A DNA stretch of 64,000 bases from Anoplolepis gracilipes (lineage: Eukaryota; Arthropoda; Insecta; Hymenoptera; Formicidae). The first letter of the stretch is position 1, and each line of letters opens with the position of its first letter. Position numbers and translations under genes: made by a program. Positions 12,401 through 22,112 of the stretch are shown here, one piece after another. The notes beneath the pieces were generated by a model. It searched no databases. It had not been told where the DNA came from and saw only the letters and a program-made list of their open reading frames with translations. The stretch lies in assembly GCF_047496725.1 (NCBI RefSeq), contig NC_132980.1, positions 5,688,072-5,752,071 on the forward strand. Direction: 5' to 3'.

Positions 12401-14204
12401 ACTGGAGGAATTATAATGAGACACCCTGTATATAAATATAATAATAAATAATAAATATATATTAATGTATAAATATATACAAATATATTTTAGGCCTTCG
12501 TCATTGCGTATACCTCCGATTTTATTCCACGAAGTGTGTACGCATTTGTTTATTCGCCCACTGAGGATCTAGTGGGTTACATCGATAGCTCGCTATCAGA
12601 ATTCAATACTTCTGATTATCGTGAAGATATGAAGAGCGACGTAGAGGCGGAACATCCGGAGACATGTCAATACAGAGGCTACAGAAACGGTCCGAATGAT
12701 TCTAAAGAACCTTACGGTCTCAGTCCACAATATTGGCACGTCTTCGCCGCACGTTTGGCCTTCGTCGTTGTTTTCGAGCACGTTGTAAGTACGCTATACA
12801 TATGTAGGGGAGACCAGGGTTAAAAGTAACAGAGCTAGGTTGTAACACGGCTGATGAACTTTGTAAAGAAAATAGATATCATTATGAAAACAAAACGGGT
12901 CAAATACTTGTTTACCACTGTTACGCTGTCATCATGATAGTTGCTTTTAGTGCCACTCTATTAACGAGTGTTGTGTACGAGGTAACTACACATCATGTGA
13001 GCAAATAAGTTTCAATGATATTTTTTTGGATTTATTCGTAAATTTTACACTTTATCAGCAATTATTTTTTCTTCATATTTTATGAGTTAATCGGTAGATA
13101 GATATATGTTGCCATTTCATTATATTTTAAACGTTTTTAATATAAATATTTTAGTTTAGAACGTATCGTATTTTGGGGTCAGAAGTAACATGCCGTTGGG
13201 GTAAATTGTAACATATTCCAACACACTCCAACACGAAATATTGTATATATAAATCAACATACCTAACTAATTATGTAATTATGAGACATGAACATTGTAT
13301 TAAAAAATATGATAAGGTTAATTTTGTGTGTTCCACTGCTACTCAGATGAGTCTTCGAGTGAGAACTAAAACAATTTATTTTAATTAATTATTTGCATTT
13401 AATTGATGTCATTAAGACGCTAATGTTATGTTGTGCTAAGTAAAAAAAAAACAATTTATGTTACATTGATTACTGATTAAGAAATACTATTTATGTTGTA
13501 TCAATTAAAAAAAAGACAATTTATGTTACGTTGATTATTTTTAATATGTTGAGTATTATTAATTAAAGTTACTTTTAATTATTTGTTAGTTCTCATTTTA
13601 TAATTCAGTTTGTATCTATTTGTGCTACAACCCAGCGTTGTTACTTTCAACCCCAAAGTCGGGGTAGAAGGTAACAACTCTCCTCGGTCATTTTGCAGGG
13701 TTATAACATTTTTCTCAAAATATTTAATGACACATTATCGCTATCAAACTAATCTTAAATCTTCAACTTATCCGTATAAATAAACATTAAATCTCTAAGA
13801 AAAATATAGAATTTATTTATTTCATCAAAACTAAAAAATGTTACTTTCAACCCCGGTCTCCCCTACGTTATAATTTCTTTCATTGACAAGGCGATGCAAA
13901 AGATTTGATTTTACAGGTTTTTGCACTCACCGGTATTATGAGTTACGTTATACCGGCCGTACCACATTCTCTGGCGACTCAGTTACAACGCGAACGATTG
14001 ATCGCGCAGGAAGAAAAGTATGAGAAAGAAATAAAGGGAAAGGAGGACGAGGACGATTTAATTTCGGTTTTGAGAGAAGCCGGTAGCATCGGTAGAGGAA
14101 GCTGGGCCAGACGATTCAGCAAACTGAGCGACGCTGTGGATGTTCACAATGACATTAGGCATAGCAGGCGCAGTGACAGCTCCACAGTATGGGAAGTCCC
14201 ATAG
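404..14204 (+). CDS. Anoctamin (TMEM16) family channel/scramblase, 5' end outside window
   Basis: Membrane protein of the family of calcium-activated chloride channels and lipid scramblases. Coding exons, read from sequence with GT-AG borders (give or take a base): 404?-551, 3879-4161, 4245-4396, 5744-6189, 6280-6417, 7589-7806, 7912-8220, 8297-8606, 10793-10998, 12494-12784, 13917-14204 (TAG). All phases agree, giving about 929 codons. The N-terminal dimerisation domain starts at the junction reading YFRDGHRRID. The family motif TPAQRS follows, then FGEKVALYFAWLGFYT before TM1. Later come an ER/Golgi-side loop rich in Cys (CPLCDKAC), FVNFYSSLIYIAFFK (TM6), GCLSEVCIQLAIIMIGKQ (TM7) and NNIAEIRLDA (TM8), which carries the Glu and Asp used for calcium binding in the family. 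Exon 1 has a weak acceptor, so its 5' border is unsure and further exons must lie upstream. The C-terminal tail is short and charged. The subtype (channel or scramblase) cannot be decided. Introns hold many mobile-element copies. Confidence 0.9.
1055..1461. repeat. Palindromic element in anoctamin intron 1
   Basis: Two arms of roughly 200 bp are inverted copies of each other and meet near 1262. The outer ends match as ATTTATGATTC and its reverse complement at the right end. The inner arms around ACTCTTGAA are nearly perfect. This looks like a foldback or MITE insertion. No coding capacity. Confidence 0.7.
1811..3402. mobile_element. Inverted-repeat element, about 1.6 kb, in anoctamin intron 1
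   Basis: The ends are inverted copies over about 170 bp. The left arm runs from AGCAATCTTAGTAAATTTAT through the segment with GCGAATCTTTCGGTCC and GCGCAAACATAT. The right arm carries the reverse complement of the same series. The interior has only a short unrecognised reading frame (2215-2409) and a GTAAC-rich patch, so it is probably a non-autonomous DNA transposon, possibly with a second element nested inside. Confidence 0.65.
2614..2775. repeat. GTAAC/GTTAC-rich patch starting with CAGGGTTAGG
   Basis: Starts beside the palindrome CCCTGGCCCAGGG. Then come many GTAAC and GTTAC pentamers in both orientations over about 150 bp. CAGGG at an end is common in hAT-type elements, so this may be one end of a nested hAT MITE. 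The matching far end was not found. Confidence 0.35.
4482..5564. mobile_element. TTAA-flanked inverted-repeat element, copy a (anoctamin intron 3)
   Basis: Bounded by TTAA on both sides (4478-4481 and 5565-5568). The left terminus reads GAATGTTTAGTACC and the right terminus ends GCTAAACATCC, so the two ends are inverted copies over about 14 bp and differ inside (AAAATAGG side, and CAATCGGAGC side). It carries no transposase. One strand holds a short reading frame repeated in the other copies, which is part of the element and not a gene. TTAA targets are typical of piggyBac-type transposition, but assigning it to that superfamily is only an inference. Confidence 0.8.
6467..7523. mobile_element. 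1057-bp TA-flanked MITE, copy a (anoctamin intron 5)
   Basis: Flanked by TA on each side. The 5' end reads GGGGAGACCGGCGTTAAAAG. The 3' end is the reverse complement of GGGGAGACCAGGGTTAAAAG, giving terminal inverted repeats of at least 24 bp. Its length is identical to copy b at 12807-13863. There is no coding sequence. The TA target suggests a Tc1/mariner-like mover. Confidence 0.85.
8837..9919. mobile_element. TTAA-flanked element, copy b, opposite orientation to copy a (anoctamin intron 8)
   Basis: Starts after TTAA with the GTTTAGCACCTACAATCGG end and finishes with the AAATAGGTACTAAACATCC end before TTAA at 9920. It is the reverse orientation of copy a in the same gene. Confidence 0.8.
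9936..10235. repeat. Dispersed repeat of about 300 bp, also at 62940-63218
   Basis: The segment with GCTATAGCC, AAGCATACTAAAA, CCCTAACTCTATT and CGTCATTTTCAGTTTTTAT is matched in reverse complement near the right end of the window, with moderate divergence. It lies directly beside TTAA element copy b. It looks like an old element fragment. Confidence 0.6.
10432..10597. repeat. Short foldback repeat, about 165 bp
   Basis: The arms ATTGTAATAGTTATAATTAT and its complement flank a centre with TATGCAAAAACAATT and a matching inverted copy. It forms a nearly complete hairpin in anoctamin intron 8. AT-rich, no coding. Confidence 0.6.
11818..12430. mobile_element. 613-bp MITE with ACAGGGTGTC termini (anoctamin intron 9)
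   Basis: The left end reads ACAGGGTGTCCCATTTTAAT followed by TCCTCCAGT. The right end is the inverted copy, ending GACACCCTGTA. TA-rich sequence lies on both sides. Internal pieces such as CGAGAGCTTT and TGCACAGAATAATGAGAC recur near 59450-59640 and 62670-62800, so it is one member of a dispersed family. Confidence 0.75.
12807..13863. mobile_element. 1057-bp TA-flanked MITE, copy b, reversed (anoctamin intron 10)
   Basis: Starts GGGGAGACCAGGGTTAAAAG and ends GGTCTCCCC between TA dinucleotides. It is the near-identical reverse complement of copy a at 6467-7523, in the same transcription unit. Confidence 0.85.
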
Positions 14205-14342
14205 TAATGTTCGGGAAGAGAAACGGAGCGTTAACTTCTCTATCAAATACATTTCATTCATAACATGCTCACATGTGAGAATAATGAGAAGAAAACCAAA
14301 TAAAATCAAATGTGCTATACTCTTAGATAGTCTGTAAATCAA

Positions 14343-15058
14343 GTTCCATATAATAAATAAAGTATCATATTTTTAACATTCTTGCCTCTAGTTATTATCG
14401 ACGCACATTTCTTAAAAGGATCCAAAATTATCGACAAAACGTGAATTACAAATTTTGAAAATCTTTTTTTTGGTTGCGAGGATTGATAAATCCTTTTTCA
14501 AAATTAAAGTACTTATAAAAACAACACGCGGAGGCTAATAATTTCATATAAAAATGATAAAAAATTAAAAAATGACAGTTACGTCACATACAACAATATT
14601 TATTTAATATAAAAAGTTCTATGGTATATCCGTGCAAGAGATATGGCGCCCGCGTTTGCGAATAACATAACAAAATATTAGTAAAAAATTTGAAAATGAC
14701 CTAGAAGCCTAGTAAAAAAGATTTTTAAAATCTGTATAAAATTGCTCTCGTGCATCTGCGAGTGTGCGAGATTAAAAGACAAACTCGCGTCAGACGTTAT
14801 TTCTAAAAGTTTACAAATATTTCTTCATGCAATTCTTACAGTGGGAACCTATTTTATTTTATGTGTATAAATTGCAACTTTTATATTAAGAAAATATATT
14901 GTTTTGTTAAGTTAGAACTCGGTCGGTAGTTCGGTGTTAAAATAAAAAGTACCACAAAATGTTTTACACAATATATTTTTTTTATTTTACATAATGTCAT
15001 ACTTTTTCTAACAATTATTACAATAACTACTATGTAAATTTACTTATTAAATATATTG

Positions 15059-15097
<39 letters not shown>

Positions 15098-15266
15098 AAT
15101 AATTCCAAGTTAACATAATAAGATTTTAGAGTTGTATATACGTCATCAATAATTGAAAGTCTAAAAACAATGAATTCATGATCTTTCTGTAAAAATATAA
15201 AATTCTTTACAAACTTTACAAAACTTTGAATAGTACTCACAGTCGCAGAGTAGAAGGAGATCTTCT
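14343..15266. other. Intergenic stretch between convergent genes
   Basis: Lies between the stop codons of anoctamin (plus) and the Sos-like gene (minus), so it should hold both 3' UTRs. An AATAAA at about 14355 could serve anoctamin polyadenylation. A (TA)n run sits at 15061-15093. Nothing else recognised. Confidence 0.5.
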
Positions 15267-18200
15267 CTACAATAAATTTTTCCAATTTGTTGCTAAGGCT
15301 CTCGACAATAAAAAATTTCCCTCGAAAAAGTAATGATTGGAGATCTCATCAACAGCGGTTGTAAGCTGATTGACAGTTCTCTTGAATTGATCCAGAATGG
15401 ATTTCTCAGAATCTTTCATCTGTACTAAATGCACTAGCTCATCATACTCGATCTCTATATCATGGAGTTTGGATCTCATTATATCGATGGGGGATGAGAT
15501 CTTGCTCAATAACTCCTTCAAATCGGAGAAACCGACAACAGCAGGGTCAACAACAACAGGCGGTTGTATTGAACCAAAAGTAGAAGAAGACGATGTAACA
15601 TATCTCGGTGAAAAAATTGATACGTCTTGCGATTGCCTTGCCTGTATTTAAAAATAATTTTTTTTAGATTCTCTCAATCACGTGTATGCGCAATGATTAC
15701 GCCAGTTTTAATAAATCTTGCGATGCAGAGATAATCATCTTTAGTATAATATTGAAATATCTTTGACAAAAGAATTTGGCAAGATTGATATATAATATTT
15801 ATCAAAGTATCTGATACTGGGTAATACGTAATCATGTAATACAAATTGTACAACGATATTAACTATCATGTTTGATAAATGTTAAATAACATAAAAATAA
15901 TAACTAAATTATACTTAAAAATATGTTATTTATTACAGAAAAAAAATTTAAGCTCGCACTATCTCATCATCTAAAGATACTTCAGTATTAAGTTGAATTG
16001 GCGCGATGTTTAGGAAACTCATTAAATTAAGCGACATAATCTTATAATCAGTTAATAATGGAAACTTACTTGTTGTGGTAATGAACTTTCTCCTTTTGCA
16101 CCTACACTGATTCCAGATGATAAAACATGATCACCAAGTCTTCTGTTAGATACTACTGATACTAATGGTGTTGATGCTTCAAAGCATTTACCTGACAATG
16201 ATACAACGTTAAAGCATCATGATTATAACGTCGAGATTAAAGCTAAAATAAGTAAGTTATTGTTTCGTGTCAAAGAGATGTGTGGAGTCCCAATTGAGGC
16301 TGCCCACATATCTCAATGAACGGAAACCTCAAACATATAATTAGATACAGTTTTAGGTCGTAATCATTATTTAAGGATATTTAGTACCTATTTTTAAAAA
16401 TATAGGAATTTAATAAAATTTGCACAGATTGTTCTGATACATGTTCAGAGACTTATAAAAAAACCTGGAGTTGATTCACTGAAGCAATCAAAAGTTATAA
16501 GGATTTTAATTTGCAATGAATTTACCCGTCGATATTATTATAAATATAATTATATTGTGGAGCTAATTATAAGTAAAAGTAATAATATAATTATAAATAT
16601 AATTATTTATATAAATAAATATAAATATAAATTATTTCTGCCCTTTTTAACCCTTACATTGATACGATTACAGATTTTCTATCTTATAAAAAACCTGTGA
16701 TTGTGTTGATTTAAGAGCTAAAATAGATAAAAATAATAATAAGAATTTATTCAAAATTTGCAAAAGTATAGTTTAAATATAGAGGAAATATTTGATCACA
16801 TAATTTTGGTCAAGTACTGACTAGTTCAAAAGATATTGAATATAATTTTTTCAATTTCGTCCTATTATCCGAAATGACATATTATTTATTGTGAAAACGT
16901 GGCAACATAGCATTCAGCTGAGCCTTCTTTTGACATTTTAAATAACCTATTTTTTCATCTGAAAAAGCCTCTATATACAAACGTGTAAGCGAGAAGCGAC
17001 TAGGCCTCATATGTCAATTTGTAATTTGAGCAACTTATGAAAAATTACCATGTTGCCACATTTCTTTCTTCTCGGAGAAATGACAAATTATTAAATTTAT
17101 CAAAGAAATAGTTAAAAATCTTTTATATTTTGTCATTATTCATTATTATAATTTTTATTCTGACATTAAATTATTCTGTTCGAGTAAATTCTTTTATTTT
17201 AATAATTCAAATTTTGTGCTGTAATGTTGAAATCGAGGTACCGTCAATGATAAAAGTTTCTCATTATAATTTAAGAAACACGAAATTTCTCCGAAAAAAA
17301 GCAACAGAAGTTCGAAAATACATTTCTACACTTTAGCTATGAATAAATAATAAGATTTTATGCAATCTTTATAATAATCATATATTAAGATATATGAGAA
17401 AAGTATATATTCGTCAATTTCGACTACTTTTTGCTCCGATTGTAGGTGCCAAACATCCTTAAATCGCAATTTAAATATTAAATGAATTCCTTAATACAAA
17501 ATTTTCCAAACCGTAATCCATATATGAAATACCTGTAGCTGATTGCGTTTCAGACACAAGTCCACTGCACCTCAATCGAAAAGATCTTCGTAGCACTGTC
17601 ATGTTCGAACTTCTAGTCTTAATACCCGGCGATTTCAAGTTTATTTCCGACCATTTACGTGGCTATTGTTACCAAATTATATTGTATTAAAAAAGATTGA
17701 AATGATAATTATTTATATCGAATTAAATATATGAAGCGCTTACAAATTGTATAGGTTCTATACATTCCCTCGGTTCTATCTCCAAACTTTTGTTATACAG
17801 ATAAGTATCTATATCATCATTTGGTATATTAATGTCAAAAGGACATATATTTTCAATATATTTTCTTATTTTAGACTCCACTGAAAGACAATAAGGTTGA
17901 TTTTGGTACTGTTGTATTTCATCAGTTATCTTCGCCACTTTTCGCCATTTACTAAAATTAATAAGCTCCAGATTTCCTGATAAATAATCTGGATTTCCTT
18001 CTTCAATATGCAAAATATTAGTCAAGTACATACCTAAGAATGTGTGAAAAGATTTAAATCCTTTAATAATTTAATAATCGTCGTTATTTTGTGATCCTTA
18101 CCTAAAAACGGTACACAAGGTGGATTGATAGATCGTAATTTATCTTGATACTTCCAAAAATGATTGATGTTAAGTTCTTGCGCTTTTCTCAAAGCCCATA

Positions 18201-21200
18201 TTAACCTGTATTGTATTGGCTGTGAAAATAAACGCTTAGATTATTGGAATGTTATCATTCTGAATTTCTTTAACAATAAGTAGAATTTTCATAATTTTCA
18301 GATTTTTGGAAACAGATGCCAAATCAGAAGAATATCAATAGAATAACAATCAAGTGATCAAGCACTACGACTGTCTCAGGCGAGTAATATTCGAATGGAA
18401 AAATACCACTCTATAATTTTTTTTATATAAACTATTCTATAATTCATCGCAATATTCTACGTAGTAGTTATAAGAGTATGATAAAAAATTGAATAGTTTA
18501 CAAAATATTTCATAGTTTATATAAAATTATATTAAATTAAACTATTAAATACCTCGAAAACTAATTAATTTTTAATTATCTTACTCTTATGATTATTTAT
18601 GCTGAATATTACGAGAAATAAATTTTATATAAAAAAGTTGCATTTAAAAAACTAAGTTGACCATAAAACCTCGACATACCCAAAATCAAAGCAAAAACAT
18701 CCTCAAAATCACAAAACATAAAGCAAAAGTTAGAAATACTCTGTTAATTCAGATGAGGAAAAAGAACATTTTAAACATTCAATAAATTGAATAAATCAGA
18801 GTAGAATGTTGCAATTTTGATTTTGTGTGATTATTCCCGCGGTTTAAATAGTTTTAAATCCAAACTTCAAATCATATTTCTTTATAGAAACATTTGACAA
18901 AAAAATGTGTCGAATAAAACTAAATTGTTCCATAAAATTCAAAATTATAATTTTGTATAAAAAGCCCTATTAAACATTTTAAAGTTAACTTTTATCCCAT
19001 TCACACAACCAGGGTTTAGAAACTAACTTCCATTCACATTTGAAAACTCAACAGATACAACAATACAAGATCTACATCTTTAATATCAAGTATATTTTAC
19101 ATCGAGCTGTAAAAAGTAAGTCACCCTGTATATATTTTTATACATTCTTTAAACAAAAACAGCCTTCAAATTTTGCGAATTGTGCAAAACTTAGCAAACT
19201 TTGTAAATTATAATTATACGTACTTGAAATGTCAATTTTAACCTAAAAACTGAAGCTGATCCCATAGCACTGACAATCGCTAAAACACCATTAAAATTGT
19301 TGAGATCCTCCAGCACAATCATTATTTCAATTACGCGTGACACGATAGCTACTCTCTCTTCAAAATTTTGAGCCTCCACTATTATTTTCTCTAGCCATCT
19401 TGTAAACTATTAAAAAACAGTGAAGCACAAGTTAATGCTGTGTTTTCTCATGGTACGTATATTCACAAAGATTTAAAATACAAAACCTTACATTTGTCGT
19501 GTGTTTAATCATTTTCATTAAATTCGGCGACATCTTATCCTTGTCTTTCTTTGTCCAAACACAACCAACTAACTCGGAAGGCTTTATTTCTCTGTACAGT
19601 TCAAACTCCAATAATGTTAATTGTCTCGCTAATTCGGTAGGATGTATCTGTAATTGACAAGGATATTTTTAAGTATGCGTGATTCAGTATTGAATGCTTT
19701 CTTAAATAAATCACAAGGTTGAAAAATATCTTGTATACGTATACCGCGAATATTCCATATTCTTCATTATTTTCTGGAACTTGAAAATGCGATTCAATCG
19801 GTGGAGGTAATCGCTCAAAATTAAACGTGATAGATGATTTTTCCATCGATTCGCATTTTCTTTGTACAATCTTTAGTAATGAATCAACCCATTTTCGCAT
19901 AGATCTGCTACTATTTAAAAATAGTTGCAATCTTTCCAATAGAATCTTGTCACTTCCAAAATCATAAAAATGATGGTTTACCTAATAGAAAAAGTTTTTT
20001 AAATAGACGGTGTTTGAAGAATTATGAGAAATACATGGGAAATAAGAAAAATATATATTACTAACCCAATGTCTTAAAACATTCAAAACTCTAAACTGCA
20101 CCGGTCGGCAGAATTCTCTTCTGTATCTTTTCTTGTCTTCTCTCGTTTTACACGCAGAGAAATTTTCATCTTCACCGTAGACTAACGAGGGATCCGATAA
20201 ATCAAATCTCTCTATCAACAATGCCAATAATTCTTGAGGTGAGCAAAAATTCCTATAAAATCAATTGTTAAAAATTATAAATTTATTGTATATAAAACTG
20301 TTATAGCATGCAATGGCTGTTATTTACCTGTAGGTAGTAAGGAAAGTTCTTACAAAAGCTGGATCAGCATATACATGATAAGTTAATCTCTCTATTAACT
20401 TTATTAAAGTTGCTCCCTTAATCAATGAAACATTATTATTTTTTCTGGCCTCTAGAATAATGTTTCCCTCGCTATCTTACTCGGCAAATTTATACAAGTG
20501 AGCTGGAGGTAGCTTTAACGGATACTTCCTTTCTTCGTCCTCCAAAAGAATATTATTCAATGTTCTTTCCAACATACTTTTTGTATTCAACATCACTAAA
20601 TCCGCCATCCAATTTTTCTTATCCTCGACAGATTTGACAACAAGAATGACATTAGGATGATCTCTCGGTGCAATCTCGAAAGCATTTCTCAACTCTATAA
20701 ATACATATTGTGCATTGTTAAACAAAAATTTGATATAAAATCGCAAAATTTAGATGTACTTTTTTACCTTCGGTATCTTCTCTATCAATAATATCAACTT
20801 TTTTGATGAAAAATCTCTCTTTCAATCGGGATTCTTGATGAATCGGATATCCCTTTGCAACATTATTCCCTGCAACAGTAACTTTAATTCTTTTACTACT
20901 ACCTGGTTTACACAATATTAGCAACCCGTCGAATAATATAGCTTTCCTCTCAGTTAATTTTCGTCCAACAGTTACTTTTTCTAAAGTATCCTCTATACAA
21001 AAATTTTTGATATAATTATTAACAAAATTGAAGGTATCGAAAAATATATAATAACAAAACATTTGCTAATTACCTCTAATTAGTTCATTGCAACACTGGC
21101 GGATATCCATTTGATTCCAGCCGTATACAGTATTTTGTAATTCACTAATTTTTTCCACTGTCGTTTGTCTCTTTGCTCTCCTCTGAATTGGCAAATCCGT

Positions 21201-22112
21201 ATTCTTTTTCGGGAGACGCGCCACATATTGCATCAATTCCGTTTGTAGCGGTCTTAATAAATCTTGCACTCGTCCCAGAGATTCGCCATCTTCTGTGCTA
21301 AGTGTACGTTTATGTAAATCCTAAAATTTTTTGTGAAAGATAGGAAGTATTGAAAGATTGTCACACACGTATGATCAATGCATATACCTTTATTATCAGA
21401 GCCACATATATGTATATATGTATATACGTGGACAATAAGTATAATAAAATATAATACCTGTATGTAATCAAAATACAGAAAGCAATGCCATATAGGTTGC
21501 AATAAGAGTTTTGGCAAATAATATTTAATAGCTTCTTTAATACTGTAGCCTGCCACCCGTAAGATAACATTAGCTTCCGGTTTTGATAATAAATTCATTA
21601 AAACTTCCTCATTAGCTGGACTGTTAATATCTTTAGCGTATCTAATGAGATAAAGTGTAATTAATAAAAATTTTTATACATAATATTACAAGTAATATAT
21701 TTAATGCATACTTTATATAAACGTCAAATTCTGCCGCCTCTGCTAATTCGTCAAAACATGAACCAACTGTAGGTGTTTGCTTCTCCTCTGCAATTTCTAT
21801 TGCGTCTTCTAAACTGCCGAGTAATGTCACAGTAAGCTCATAAATATCTGTAATATTACTGAAGAGCGTTTCGAGTTCGTCCTTGTCTTGCGTCAACTTC
21901 GAAATTTCTTCACGAAATACCTTATAACGTAAATTAATTTAATTAACTTTCTTAATATTGCAGTAACAAATTTTATATATTACTTTGATAATCATATGCA
22001 GATCACGAATGTAATGTCGTTCATCATCAATGAGATCTTGCACAGATTCTTCATAAGCTCTTTCTTGCAAATTTTTCGAGCAATCATCTTGAACCATATC
22101 CATTATTAGCAC
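15267..22112 (-). CDS. Son-of-sevenless-like Ras exchange factor, paralogue 1 (premature stop)
   Basis: Sos proteins load Ras with GTP. Exons in transcription order: 22112-21984, 21920-21712, 21641-21458, 21320-21074, 20992-20768, 20694-20328, 20252-20066, 19981-19745, 19647-19492, 19406-19224, 18219-18102, 18033-17744, 17662-17533, 16191-16070, 15641-15267. Phases agree (about 1051 codons). The DH domain starts at YEESVQDLIDDERHYIRDLH. PH follows (LTERKAILFDGLLILCK), then REM (RVLNVLRHW) and CDC25 (YLTNILHIEEGNPDY, QQYQNQPYCLSVESKI). Leu and Glu matching human SOS1 L938 and E942 are kept, as is the Trp matching W729. Oddities: no histone-fold exons were found upstream. There is an in-frame TAA at 20477-20479 (codon about 404) in the PH-REM linker, where other Sos proteins read FAEPDSE. 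The tail of about 165 residues lacks PxxPxR motifs and ends in a helical-looking segment. It may be a pseudogene or a diverged duplicate. The first exon here may not be the true start. Confidence 0.8.
16375..17458. mobile_element. TTAA-flanked element, copy c (intron of Sos-like 1)
   Basis: TTAA at 16371-16374 and 17459-17462. The termini are GGATATTTAGTACC and GGTGCCAAACATCC. Same orientation and length as copy a. It lies within the intron before the penultimate exon of the Sos-like gene. Confidence 0.8.

Noticed and set aside
20477..20479. Reading the TAA in Sos-like 1 as part of a splice donor (GA|GTAAGA)
   Set aside because: The conserved Sos sequence continues in frame immediately after it, and there is no acceptor close downstream, so an intron is unlikely there.
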